Of a stretch of 64,000 nucleotides of DNA, positions 10,348 to 21,760 are shown piece after piece. This stretch comes from Mesorhabditis belari (lineage: Eukaryota > Nematoda > Chromadorea > Rhabditida > Rhabditidae). The translations under genes and the position numbers were made by a program. Where the stretch lies: the NCBI GenBank assembly GCA_958450365.1, contig CAUEEP010000730.1:1412001-1476000 (forward strand), in the 5' to 3' direction. The notes under the pieces are model-generated. The model was not told where the DNA came from. It searched no databases and was given only the letters and a program-made list of their open reading frames with translations. Position 1 is the stretch's first letter. Every line of letters starts with the position of its first letter.

Positions 10348-12017
10348 CTTGTTTCACGAATAGTCAAACCTCATTGCTATTTGTAACAGTTCAAAAGCTG
10401 TTGTTGTTCATTTCAAAGTTTGCCTGGGATTCAGATTGATCAGAGATCTGATCTAAACTCGAGGATTAAAATGGATTGCGTCTATCTTGGGAAACAAATT
10501 CATCCATGTACAATCGAATCTGAACAGCAAGCCTGATCATGTCCAGTTTGGTTTCAGTTGAATTATTCCAGTACTGTAACTAAACTGTCCTAGTGTTCTA
10601 GTGTTCTAGTCCTAGCGAAAAGCTCTCGTAATCTCAATGTCTAGCCTCTAGCAAAAGCACTTACAGTAATCTTCATTTTAAAAAAACTTAAACACTTCCT
10701 AATGGGTGAAATAATCGATAGTAGGCTCAACAAACCGAAATACGGTATTTTTTATCTTTTTTTATCTTTTAGAAAACACTTTGTTGAGAGAAGCTTATTC
10801 AAATTTTAACTCAAATATTCTTAAAATGATTTCTTAACTTGAACTTTACACAAGTACAAGTTTCCCACAAAAAAAAAACAATAAAATCAATCATTAAATT
10901 CCGGTGATGGCCTCAAAAAGTGACTTGTCTGTGTCATGACCGAAAAAGCCAACACACCAAAAATTCTCTTTCCCTTCTCGACTTTTTTTTTCTTTCTTCT
11001 ATGCTTTGTTTGCCTTTCGAGATTCGTTGCCAAAAGTATCGACTCGATTGGAATGAAAAAAAAAGGTGAAAAGAGAGGTGCTCTGTTGCACAGACCCACC
11101 TCTCCCCAATCTATCAACTCTCCAAATTCTCTTCTAGAGACTGCTCTCTCCTTCCCCCAAAAATCCTCTATTCTCTTCACTTATCACCTGTTTTTGAAAA
11201 GAAACGATTTTTAAACGAAAGAACACGAGAATCTTTTCATCAGAAGTTAAATATTGAGATTTTTCTGCTTAATTTTGCTTGATATCCAGATATCCAGATA
11301 TCCAGCTTGATTGATATCCATATCCAGCTTGATTCTTAGTCCAAAACTCATCCATTTCCTATTTTACATTAGCTTTCACCATAAGCCAATCTATTTTCTT
11401 AACAATTTTCATCATTTCAATCATTTCAATCATTTCAATAGCTTGTTTTTATGATCAAATGACCTCTTTCGAAAGGGGCAAAAGAGAGGAGAGGCAGAGA
11501 GTTGTTTACGACGGTTTTCTCAATCTACAAAAAAAATTCTCTTCTCCCAATTCAATAACTAAATAAACCCCTCAAAAACTTATTAAACCATTTCTAACCA
11601 CAAAAATTAATCACAAATTAAATCCTAAAATTTATTGGATGAATGAAATTTGTTATTGCCTTTGAATGATCACTAAATTTCTCATCAAATCGCTTCAGTT
11701 TTTCCCGGTTTTTAAATCCCTCAAGGATTTGTTATTTTTTATTCTTTTTTTACCATTTAAAGGATGTAAGAGATGAGATGAGATGAGAAAAAAAAAGGTG
11801 AAAAACAAAAAGTGCAACGAGACAGCCCCCTAAACTCTTTTTTTTGCCTGTTTTTCTCAATTTTTACATGATTTCTCTTCAAATTTTCTCTGATTCTCTA
11901 TTATTTGAAAGTTCTGAAATCTTTCAATCACTCTTTAGCAGAGATCTCTCTTTTCCTTTCTACAGTACTCCTCTTTTGGGGGAAGACTTTGATCAGACTC
12001 TCTCTCTCTTTGAGAAG

Positions 12018-12330
12018 ATCAGTCTCTTCATTCTTTTTCCGTCAACATTTCCACACTTACCACCAATTTCTTAACGAATTTTGGATTTAAAAGTTAGAAT
12101 CCCACCTAGCCAAGGCAATGATAACTTTGCTCTCTCGGTGTCGGGAGGCACTTTTATGTAGTGGTAACGCTACATCTTATGCCCTATCAGATGGCCTTGC
12201 TCGTTGGGTGAATCCTAGCGAGTTGCCGAGTCCTAGCGAGTTGCCAAAGCCGGATCAGTCTCTTCATTCTTTTTCCGTCAACATTTCCACACTTACCACC
12301 AATTTCTTAATGAATTTTGGGTTTAAATTG
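12018..12330. repeat. 80-bp direct repeat flanking a 158-bp insert
   Basis: The segment beginning GATCAGTCTCTTCATTC occurs near 12018-12093 and again near 12251-12326 with only a few differences. The DNA between is GC-richer and contains two CCTAGCGAGTTGCC units. This looks like a local duplication or an insertion with a long flanking duplication. Confidence 0.75.
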
Positions 12331-12569
12331 TTGAAATGATATGAAGTTGATCCTTTTTTTCTGTTATAATTGTTCTTGTTATCATTTTCTTTGTCATTTT
12401 TCATCATCAAAGTCAGAGATCAAAATCTTTAAGCTATTTTGTGGGTTTCTTATCTTTTTAAAACTCATTTCATCATTTCAAAGCTCAAATCAATCGATTT
12501 CATTTAAGAATTGAGCTTTTCAACAAATTATAGCAGTTAAAAAGAATAAAAGAAAGTTATAGAGTTTTA

Positions 12570-12614
12570 AAACAGATACTGTTTATCAGATTTACTGATA
12601 AACAGTATCTGTTT
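12570..12614. repeat. perfect 20-bp palindrome with 5-nt loop
   Basis: AAACAGATACTGTTTATCAG, then ATTTA, then the exact reverse complement. Further TACTGTTT units follow to about 12675. Confidence 0.9.
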
Positions 12615-12949
12615 ATACTGTTTAAAACTGTTTGTTAATACTGTTTGTTAATACTGTTTAAAACAGATACTGTTTTATACTTATTTGTCTCAGCGATTGT
12701 AGTTTAAGCGATTGTATTTAGTTTAAGATCTTAGTTTTTTTGTTTTAAGTCAAAATCCAATATTCTAAAGTCCTAAAGTCGTTTGGTTGATCAGTTGGCA
12801 AATGAATTTACACCAGCTCACTAACAGGTAACAAGCTAATAGTGTAAAGGAATCTTTTTTCTCATTGTACGGTGTTCTCATTGAACGGTCAGTTTTCCAC
12901 AGAACTTGAAGTTACTCTAAACTTGATTTGCCATCTTTACAACCTTTAT

Positions 12950-13065
12950 ATCTTTAAACTTTAAACTACAAACAACTTTAAACTACAACTTTAAACTACA
13001 AACAACTTTAAACTACAAACAACAACTTTAAACTACAACTTTAAACTATAAACTACAAACATCTT
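12950..13065. repeat. AACTTTAAACTACAA tandem repeats
   Basis: Six to seven imperfect copies of a 15-18 bp unit in intergenic DNA. Confidence 0.8.
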
Positions 13066-13549
13066 TAAAAACTCCTCCCTTCCACCAAAATCACCTAAAA
13101 ACATGTTTTTCAAAAAATCGAAACGCAAAAGAAGTTAGAAAGCTGAGGCAATGAAAAAGCGCTATATTAAAAAGGTTTGCAAAAGTAAAAGCAATTTTAG
13201 TAAACGGAACGAGAGAAAACAGCTTTGAGCGTTCACTTATTTTCCAATCTCTTTCGCTAGAGCTTGAATTGTCTCGAATCTCCTCAAATCTCCTCTATTT
13301 CTTCATTCTTCTTCTATGCTCCCCTCAATTTTCCCTTTTGGCACAACCTCAAAACAACATCTGAATATAGGCACTCAAAGAGAGAAAAAGACGGCAAAAA
13401 GAACCTCCGAGAGCCCCAAAAACGAAAACAACTTTTTTCCCCCGTTTCCCCATTTTTTCTTCACCCCTCCTCGTGTCAACAATTGATTATTTCACTTTTG
13501 TTTTTCTACTTTTTCCCCATTTTCCCAATTTCATTATTTATTTCAACAA

Positions 13550-13785
13550 ATCAGCTATTAATCAATCAGCTATTATTCGATCAGCTATTATTCGATCAGC
13601 TATTATTCGATTAGCTATTATTCGATCAGCTATTATTCTATCAGCTATTAATCAATCAGCTATTATTCTATCAGCTATTAATCAATCAGCTATTATTCTA
13701 TCAGCTATTATTCGATCAGCTATTATTCTATCAGCTATTAATCGATCAGCTATTCCTCTTCCTATTATTCGATCAGCTATTCCTA
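13550..13785. repeat. 15-bp minisatellite (ATCAGCTATTATTCG)
   Basis: About fourteen near-perfect 15-bp units with small variants (AATCA, TCTAT). The period is a multiple of three, which keeps artificial ORFs open on the plus strand. Confidence 0.95.
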
Positions 13786-14149
13786 TCATTTATCACACGT
13801 CACCTTCTTTCTGTTTTTAGATTTCATTCTTGCGCAATCTCTTTTTCTCTTTTTTGTCTCTTTTTCTGTTTCTCTTTTTTGAAATAGCTGAAAAATTGAT
13901 CTAAGAAATATCCTAGAGTTTTCAAAAATAGCTCAACTTTCACAAATTTCTCAATTCAACTAAACTCTATCGTACTTTGAAAGGGTTTTGTCCAAGATTT
14001 TGAAAGCTTTCCCCAAAAGGTTTCTTATTTTTTCAGAAAGCTAAATCTAAATGAAACTTTTTTACACAAAGTTTGTATTATCTAAGTTAACTATTATTTA
14101 ATTTCTATTATCTTTTATTAGATCTATCCGGGAAATTTGGTTACTGTAT

Positions 14150-14255
14150 GTCTTAAGTCTTGTCTATTACTGTAGTCTTGTCTATTACCGTAGTCTTGTC
14201 TATTACCGTAGTCTTGTCTATTACCATAGTCTTGTCTATTACCGTAGTCTTGTCG
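14150..14255. repeat. 18-bp minisatellite (TGTCTATTACCGTAGTCT)
   Basis: Five to six tandem units between 14158 and 14252. Again divisible by three, producing a spurious repetitive ORF on the minus strand. Confidence 0.9.
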
Positions 14256-14575
14256 CTTTCTTCTTTTGAAAATTGAACTCAAAAAGAGTTTTATGTCTTT
14301 TGAATCCAATTTTTATCCAATCCAATTCGATTTTTTTTTCTTTTACAAGCCATTTACAAATGATCGTCAACTTTCAAAACAAAATCTGATAAATTTGCTT
14401 TTCTTTCTTTTCTTTCTTTCTTTTCTTTCTTTCTTTCTTTCTTTCTTTCTTTCGATAATCTTTTCGCTTCTTTGAATCCCCTTTAAATATTGCTTATCGA
14501 AATCTATGACTAATGTAACTTAAAGCCTTTTTAAAATCTATATTATCTTTTTATTTGATCAATTTTCTCTATTAG

Positions 14576-17500
14576 ATGCCAAAAAGAAAGCTGTTGATCG
14601 ATCCGGTACTTGAGGGATATATTGGCAAATATGAACCACAAGATGAAAGTGATCTGCAAGGAAATGGTAAAGGATTTCAAAAGATCGGCTAAACTAAAAA
14701 GATAACTAAAAGGTTTAAGAAAATTATAAAATAAGATTATCTATTTAAACGAAAAAATAGATCAAAAGAGAAATCTATTTCGAGATCTTTCTGGAGTTTT
14801 ACCAGCTCCAGAAAGATCTCGAAAAGGGATTGTATCGGAAATCCTCAATGAATTAATCCAGGACCAAAAATTGGCTTTTGAAAGTGAAATCTAGGAAAAA
14901 TATTTGATTTTTAGATAGTTTTTAGATCAATTTTGTTATCTAATTATTATGTTTATCTAATTATTATTATCTAATCGACTTTCAGCCATGTTCCCATCAA
15001 TATTTGCCTCAACAAGTGATCAACAAGACACAGGCAAATTGATTTGCGATGTTTGTGGAGATGTGGCTTTTGGAAAACATTATGGAATAAATGCGTGTAA
15101 TGGTGAGTTGTTTGTAAAGGGGAAAACATATTCAGCTAATGGATAAAATAGGTTTTTTTTTTCAATTGGATGGGTTTTCTATTAACCTATCTTTTCTATG
15201 AATAAGATTCGGGAAATTAATAAGGAAACATCATTGAAACAGAGTGGAAATTCGAATTGAATGTACTGAGATAAAGATTTAAAGATAATTTTGTAAGTAT
15301 ACATTTATCTTTTTTGAGTACTTTGTGAATTTGGGGTTGGGGATTGGGAAAGGCTGGCTGGCTGGCTGGAAAGGCTTGCTGGCTTAACACTCATTGACAG
15401 TACAGCCAAGTACTGTACCCTTGTACTTGGATTACTGTACTTGCGCAACTGTACCTGGGTCTACTGTACTTGGATTCCTGTACTTGGATTCCTGTACTTG
15501 GATTACTGTACTTGGATTACTGTACTTGAATTCCTGTACTTGGGCATACTGTAGACAAACTCTACATAATCTTTCCAGGCTGCAAGGGTTTCTTTCGTCG
15601 TTCGGTGTGGTCTCGTCGACAGTACACGTGCCGTTTCGGCGGTGATTGTCCTGTGGTGAAAGAGCATCGAAACGTTTGTCGATCATGTCGATTAAAGAAA
15701 TGTTTCGAAGTGGGAATGAATCCTGATTGTGAGTGTTTCCGAAGAAATTAATGATATCAAAATTCAGCCGTTCAAAACGAGAGGGATCGACACAGAGCAC
15801 ATCGAAAGAAAAAAGGATTGGATCAACAGACACAGGTTGGCAAAGGGCACTTGAAAACAACGCGTGTTTTCAATGGGGAATATTGATTGTTTCGTTTTAA
15901 TTCTTACTGTAGCCTACTGTGTACAGTACTTTACAGAATACAGAACACTTTGCTTAGTGTAGTCGTCTAAAAAAACGTTTTCTAAAGTCTTCTTCTAGCT
16001 AGTTTATTCGAAATCCTGATTTCCATTGGCTTAAATAAAAATCACAACTAAAACTTTACATTAAATCTATTTTGACTTGAGTTTCCAACTTCTAAACCAG
16101 TTTCCAAGTACAGATTGCTTTCAGACCGAATGCCCAAATGGTGGACCGGCGTGGATGGAGAAAACGATTAAAATCGAGCGCGGTCCGACCCCGTCCGATC
16201 AAATTACTGATGTAAAGTTTTGAAATAAAATCAATTTTCTAACTTTTCCTTTCCAGGATCTCCCAAATCCGTGCTCTCTAGAGAATTGCATCATTGCCGA
16301 GCATTTGCTACAATTGGAACACCAAGTAAGCAATAGAAACAACTTGATTTACCAATAGAATAGTCAAATATAAAATTTGATGAATACTTTTACCGTCATC
16401 GTTTTCAATCTTTCATTCAGCTCTTCCAAAACGCTCCCTCTCCCTCAAAGTTCAGTCCCTATTCACCAGTCAGCACTGATCTACCATTTGAGGTTTATTT
16501 ATAATATAGCTATATCTAACTACTTTATAATATAGCTATATCAAGATATCATATCACAAATCTCTTTTCTAGGTTCTCTTTCGTAAGCCTGAACTCGTTT
16601 GTCCCCGATATCCGATGCATTTTAAAGCAGAGAAAGCGTTGACAGTGGAAGCGCTTATTGATGGTAAAAAAATTGCAACAATGTAAATAAAGAAAAGAAA
16701 TGAATGGAAAAGAGGAATGGAAAAGGAACCATGGGATTGAACCCTGGAGCTTTTGTGTTACGGGGAGATTCTCTAGCACTGAGCTGTTGGTGCCTTGTTT
16801 AATCAAGAAGAAATAGGAAAGACAAGGAAGAAAGAGAGGGAAATATCCGGGTTTTTCAAAACCGTAATACAAATTTAGATATGATTTTACAGTAACGTAA
16901 TACTACAGTAAAACATCTAATATCAAAATCTAAATCTAAACCTAAACCTAAACCTAAATCTAAAACTACCTGAAAATTTGCCAGGATGCTCCTATGGGGG
17001 GCGCATGAGCATCGCCAAGCGGGTGTGCCTTAGCTCCGGGAACTGGCTGAGATCCAGAAAATGGGGGTTCAGCCCAAACCCAAATAGACTTAGTGCGAGG
17101 CGCTAGCCGCTAGCCTTCGCACTAAGTCCAAACCTAAATCTAAACCTAAACCTAAATCTAAATCTAAACCTAAATCTTCCAGGTTGGCGTCGACACTTTG
17201 TCTATTATTCTGATTGGGTACGCGGATTGGACGATTTCATTTTTCTCTCTGAGCCCGATCAAGATTGTTTGGCGAGAAGGAGATTGGTGCATCATGGATG
17301 GTTTGTTTTCAATTCAAAGCCACAATTAACGATTTAAGCTACAGTATTCTACATTATTTCAAATGAAAATCTTTAGCTTAATTAGAGAATTGAGCAGTCA
17401 TTGTAGAAATAGGATACACAAGGAAGAGAGAGAGAGAAATACTCGATTTATCGATAGTCAGTGATGGGTTACTGTAGTCAGCTTTAGAATCTTTATTTAA

Positions 17501-18699
17501 GATATAAATTAGTTTATTTCTTAAGACATTTGATTAGCTCAATAAATTTTAGGCTTTTAATTAATTAATATTTAATTAATAAAATTGTAGGATCAGTCAC
17601 GCGTACTACTCAGCAAAATCCCCAGAGACGGGGCTCTGTTTCGCGAATGGATCTTTTCATCCGTATGGAGAATCACTTCAACGATTCACTCCTGATACTA
17701 AGTAAGCTAAATTTTATAATTTATAATAATTTTATATGAAATTTGCTTAGAATAAGCTAAAGAAAAGCTAAAGAAAATGAATACTAACAAGTTTTCAAAT
17801 CAATTTCCCAGATGCGAAGAGTTCTATCGTAACTCGATCGGTCGTTTCGTCAACTACCTTGTCGCTCCAATGCGATCAATTGATTTAGATGAAACGGAAA
17901 TGGTTCTTCTCAAAGCAATAACTTTCTTTGCGGAAAGTAAGAGGAAATTCCCTTTTATGTAAACAATAAACATTTCCCAGAAACTGGTCTATCAAATGAG
18001 GGAAAGATGGCGGTTGGGAGAGCGAGAGATCGATATATAAATGCTTTGTATGCACATATACGGTAAGCTAAAGCATGCTATAGATATTTAGGTTGTCTTC
18101 AGAAAGTCTTTTTTATCCCTTTATCCGTCTAACTTATCTTTACCATTCATTCAGACGATCCCGCTCTGATGGAGCGGCGACAGCGACGACTCGTTTGACG
18201 AGGATTCTCTTGTTTATGAGCACTGTTACGGTTTGGTTTTTGGAAAAAAAGGCTATAGATCTGTTATAAATTCTTTGTTAAACAGTAGTTTATTATGTTC
18301 AGTCTAGTTACAATTGTTTTTAACAGGCGCTGCCTAATTGCACCTAACAGGCGCTGCCATATTGTCTTTTTACTTCTCATCACAACTACCCTCATAGCTG
18401 ATCTTATAGTTAGAGAATGATGAATGAATGAGAAGATCAATCTCTGATCTGATAATAAGCTATAAGATATTTTTTAGAGCCATTTTAGAGCCATTTTAGA
18501 GTCTTTAGAGCCATTTTAGAGTCTTTAGAGCCATTTAGAGCCATTTTAGAGTCATTTAAAGCCATTTTAGAGCCATTTTAGAGCCATTTTAGAGCCATTT
18601 TAGAGTCTTTGCCATTTGATGAACGAGAACGTGCAAATGTCGGCCGTCTTCTATACGATCGATTTTGATCAATTGATTAAGGTATTGCAGAATATTTGA
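14576..18699 (+). CDS. nuclear hormone receptor
   Basis: About 14 exons; exon 1 starts at ATG 14576 and exon 2 spans 14761-14883. The first 45 or so residues before the third exon are unremarkable and acidic/basic mixed. The DNA-binding domain is complete: finger 1 has CDVCGD, GKHYG and [11 protein letters not shown] (P box CNGCKG), split by an intron at CNG/C, and finger 2 has CRFGGDC and CRSCRLKKC, then MNPD and a basic tail ending in HRKKK. The ligand-binding region is traced through exons near 16260, 16440, 16572, 17182, 17591, 17812, 17980, 18156 and 18610, ending at TGA 18697. It binds DNA as a transcription factor; the ligand is unknown. It looks like an HNF4-related nematode receptor, but I cannot assign the orthologue. 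Introns hold a tRNA-like sequence and repeats. Confidence 0.85.
14781..14821. repeat. perfect 16-bp palindrome inside receptor exon 2
   Basis: CGAGATCTTTCTGGAG, nine-base loop, then the exact reverse complement. It lies within the coding frame (residues around [14 protein letters not shown]), so it would form a stable hairpin in the mRNA. Confidence 0.9.
15400..15552. repeat. 15-bp tandem repeat (CTGTACTTGGATTAC)
   Basis: About nine imperfect units (TGTACTTGGATTCC/TACTG variants) in the intron between the two exons of the DNA-binding domain. Confidence 0.85.
16724..16796 (-). pseudogene. tRNA-like sequence in receptor intron
   Basis: On the minus strand it reads AGCTCAGTGCTAGAG (A-box-like) and GGGTTCAATCCC (perfect B box), with a T stem that mostly pairs. 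The candidate acceptor strands do not pair, so a functional tRNA is unlikely. Confidence 0.4.
16924..17178. repeat. CTAAAC/CTAAAT arrays flanking a GC-rich structured insert
   Basis: Arrays of CCTAAA/TCTAAA units at about 16924-16967 and 17128-17176 enclose a 160-bp GC-rich segment with two hairpins. One is GATGCTC paired with GAGCATC; the other spans GACTTAGTGCGA to TCGCACTAAGTC with GGCGCTAGCC between. The insert is in an intron of the nuclear receptor gene. Confidence 0.75.
18476..18605. repeat. TTTTAGAGCCA tandem repeat
   Basis: About ten imperfect units (CCATTTTAGAG, TCTTTAGAG) directly before the last exon of the receptor. Each unit contains TTTTAG, so there are many alternative splice acceptors; the last one was chosen because it gives an open frame to a stop. 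Confidence 0.85.
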
Positions 18700-20177
18700 A
18701 TCGGCCACTGAACTGATTCGGCTGATCCATTCCATTCGGCCACTGAACAAGCATTTGATTTGAGCACTTTTAATCTTTATTTGAAGATTGATAAACTGAA
18801 TTGAAATGGATCAATCTTGAAGACAAAGACAAAGATAAATGTGACGGTGAAAGGTGAAATGCTTTCGAAAACGGATTAGGTAACTAGTAAAAAAGAAGTG
18901 ATTTCTTATTACTTGTAATCAATAACTATTCATTTTTGATCTTTAAAATAGACTTGAAATTTATTGAAATTATTTTCCTTCGTCTAGATCTAGATCCTGA
19001 AAGTTAGAGGCGTTTTTATAGTAGAATGAAAAGATTTTTTGCACAGACTAATAACAAATCTTCAATTGTACCATCCTAGCCTAGTTATCTCAAGCTCTCA
19101 AGCTCTAAAGCTCAAGTGACAAGTGGTTGTTCAGTAGCCGATGATGATCTCTGTCTCTCTGTCTCTCAAAGCCTCTCCCTTTGTTGGGAAGTGTCTCCAT
19201 TCCAATTCTAGGATTCCCACTCGACCTCTCCTCGTTCATCTCCTCCAGCACATTCATCTCTCCATCCAACAATCCATCAATCCAATCAACAACCACATTC
19301 ACATTTTGATCCATTCCTTCGCCAAACCACCGACAACTCTCAAACCCAACCCCCAGTCGTTTCACTTTCCGAATTTCATTGAACATGGCATGTGTTAAGA
19401 TTTTTCTGGCTTATTTATTTAACGGTTCTTTCAGAAAATGACTTGATTCGATTTTGATTAGACTTACGCTTTCTAGCGCTTTCTAAAGCGCTTTCTAAAA
19501 GGTCAGCGCAGAAAGGGCTTTTAGTTTTTATAATTAATATTAAATCAAATTTCAAACAGCTTAGAAAAGACAGTCTCTAAGTTTTTATAATTAAAATTAA
19601 ATCAACTTTCAAACAGCTCAGAAAAGACAATCTTTTAGATTTTATAATTAAAATTAAATCAAATTTCAAAAACTTTTTCTGTAACTTTTTCGGTACGGAC
19701 CTTTTAGAAAACGTTTCAAAGTACAGCTTTTTTTAACACGTTGACGACAATGGCGTTTTTGCACAAACAATCGCATGGGACAACAACGCTGTTTTTTTTC
19801 GACAAAAAATGTCACCTGTCGTCGACACTGTCGCCAATGTCGTCGGCGTGTTAAAGTATCTTCCGGTACCTCCAAAATTCAATTAAAACCTTGAGAGATA
19901 CTCATTTGTTTTTTTGCAAAAAAACTTTTATTTCAACGATTCTTTTTTCACTTTGAATGTTTTTATTCGGTTTTTCTTTTGTTTGTGATAGTCAAATGTA
20001 AATATTTTGTGAAGAAATTTCTGTGATAGTTCTATTCAAAATAAAACAATCAAACGATTATGCAAAGAAAGTTGAGCAAAAAAGAGAATGTTTTGTTTCA
20101 TCAGAATGAAAATCTTTGTTTGATATTCAATTAATAAGGATAACACCATGCTTGGAGACAAAAAAAGAGCAAAAGTT
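18700..20177. other. intergenic, one weak ORF
   Basis: No gene with family similarity. A 93-codon minus-strand ORF (19105-19386) has mixed amino-acid composition and could be a small unrecognised gene or exon, but the plus strand there is a simple C/T-rich sequence that could open it by chance. Three similar AT-rich units (TTTTTATAATTAA-ATT-AAATCAA) occur near 19530-19670. Confidence 0.4.
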
Positions 20178-20541
20178 GGGGTAGGCTAATTTCCGCCATT
20201 TTATTTGCACAACAGGGTCATTTGCGCAACTGGGTCCTTTGTGCAACTGGGTCCTTTGTGCAACTGGGTCCTTTGCGCAAATGGATCCTTTGTGCAACAG
20301 GGCCATTTGCGCAACAGGGCCATTTGCACAACAGGGTCATTTGCGCAACTCATCATAATTTTCTTCTAAGTAAACCAATCTTTATGATTTAGGTTTCATT
20401 TTGTAGATCTCAATAAGTGTAACAAAATGACACCAAAATCATAAAGATTGGTCGACTTAGAAGAAAGTTATGGCGAGTTACGCAAAAGACCTAGCGCAAA
20501 AGACCTGCGCAAAAAAATTTGGCGCAAAGTAGCCTATCCCC
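20178..20541. mobile_element. foldback element with 17-18 bp tandem arms
   Basis: The ends are GGGGTAGGCTA and TAGCCTATCCCC. The left arm contains about eight TTTGCGCAACTGGGTCC-type units (20208-20345). The inner arms (ACCAATCTTTATGATTT and AAATCATAAAGATTGGT) are near-perfect reverse complements. There is no ORF of interest. Confidence 0.75.
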
Positions 20542-20872
20542 AAAAGTTTCGAAAAAAAAGCGGCTATTCAGGTAGTTTGATGGTTTCGGGGTACTGTAAG
20601 GGATATTGTAAAGAATTTTATGCTAAACTTTTATCACTTAAACGCTAAAGTACAGTTGATAGTTTGTTTCACAATGAATATTGCATCAAATTTCATCGAT
20701 CTTCTTACTATTTTTTGAACTCCCTCACAGTTTTCCCCTTTAAATGGCACAAAAGACTAGGTCTCATTTGGAAAATTGGCAACATTTGTTGTTTAAAAAT
20801 CTAGAATTTGAATAAATACAAGTAGTCGAAGCACACATGCGATTTCTCAAGGCACACACATAAAAACATCGT

Positions 20873-21760
20873 TACATAGAAAGATGAGCCGGGGAAAGAA
20901 ACGCTTAATGACTGAAGAAGGTACATAAACTGTAGTACAGTAAAGTTTGAGATATTTGAGAGTTTAGCCTATCATTTCAATTAGAGTGTGTTCCTCGCGA
21001 GTAATGCGTTTTTTAAAGTGCAAAATTGGGAAAAAATTATCGTACTTTTAGCAAAAATTGTTGCAAAAAAATGACGAGCCCCGCATTATATATGACACTT
21101 TTAAAAGATACTCAGCCGTTTAACTGATTTTGTGGGAAATTCCCCTCCAATGTAAAAAATTATTTTTTTTTTTGAAAAACCTGGGGGGTGGGACAAATGC
21201 AACCTTTTTTTGCTGGAAAAGGCCTTAGGAAAGGTCGTAGAGTTTCAAAAATGTGTTCATAGGAGGGAATCGGATCCGTAGATTCCGAATTTCGACAAAT
21301 CAGACCTCGCTGACACGTCAAATTTGGGCTAAAAGGCAAAAACTACGCAACTTAACGCTTTTCCGCAGTTTTTGCCTTTTAGCCCAAATTTTACGTGTCA
21401 GCGAGGTCTGATTTGTCGAAATTCGGAATCTACGCAAACGATTCCCTTATATGGAAATATTTTTCGAAGCTCTACGGCCTTGCCTAAGGCCTTTTCCAGC
21501 AAAAAAAGGTGCGCAAATGTCCAGGTGCGCAAAAAAAGGTCGCATTTGTCCTACCCCCAAAACCTGCCCAAAAAATTGCTTTTATATTTTTTTCGCGCAG
21601 GCGCACTTTTTAGAAAACGCATTACTCGAGTAAAAAAATTACTTATGCAAATTTACTCGAGTAATTACTGACTCGCGAGGAACACACTCTACATTGAAAG
21701 ATGAGCCGGGAAAGAAGCGCTTAATGACTGAAGAAGGTACATAAACTGTAGTACAGTACA
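20873..21760. repeat. 70-bp direct repeats on both sides of a foldback element
   Basis: A segment containing AAAGATGAGCCGGG and TTAATGACTGAAGAAGG occurs at about 20873-20942 and again at 21691-21757 with few differences. It lies on both sides of the foldback element at 20984-21689. Confidence 0.8.
20984..21689. mobile_element. 706-bp foldback DNA element, composite
   Basis: Terminal inverted repeats GAGTGTGTTCCTCGCGAGT flanked by TA on both sides, as in Tc1/mariner-type insertions. Inside are further inverted pairs: GTGGGACAAATGCAACC against GTCGCATTTGTCCTAC, and long arms around GACCTCGCTGACACGT that meet near 21345. The inner part is related to the element at 24571-25061, which suggests nesting. 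No transposase is visible. Confidence 0.8.

Larger units (their letters stand above)
10348..14575. other. long gene-poor region upstream of the nuclear receptor
   Basis: No exon with family similarity is visible. The ORFs here are pyrimidine-rich or repeat-derived. Listed separately are an 80-bp direct repeat, a perfect 45-nt hairpin and several tandem repeats. The nuclear receptor promoter probably lies at the right end; a tract ending TCTATTAG sits directly before its ATG, so a further upstream exon or trans-splicing is possible. Confidence 0.5.

Noticed and set aside
10887..11214. Overlapping ORFs of 92-97 codons on both strands
   Set aside because: The DNA is C/T-rich on one strand, which lacks stops by chance; peptides are low-complexity with no family match.
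12150..12240. tRNA-like words (TAGTGGTAACGC) in the insert between the direct repeats
   Set aside because: No B box and no foldable acceptor; too little to call a tRNA.
13264..13820. Two overlapping repetitive ORFs coding for LLFDQ/IIRSA-type repeats
   Set aside because: They are produced by the 15-bp minisatellite, whose period keeps every frame open; no start or splice context.
13550..14255. Regular repeats that might be taken for a CRISPR array
   Set aside because: Units are directly adjacent without unique spacers, and this is a nuclear animal genome; they are minisatellites.
16924..17178. Possible interstitial telomere (TTAGGC in nematodes)
   Set aside because: The unit is TTTAGG/TTTAGA and not TTAGGC, and the arrays are short and mixed; treated as a simple repeat.
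19105..19386. 93-codon minus-strand ORF with mixed composition
   Set aside because: It might be a gene, but no family, splice or upstream signal supports it and the complement is simple C/T-rich sequence; mentioned only in the intergenic note.
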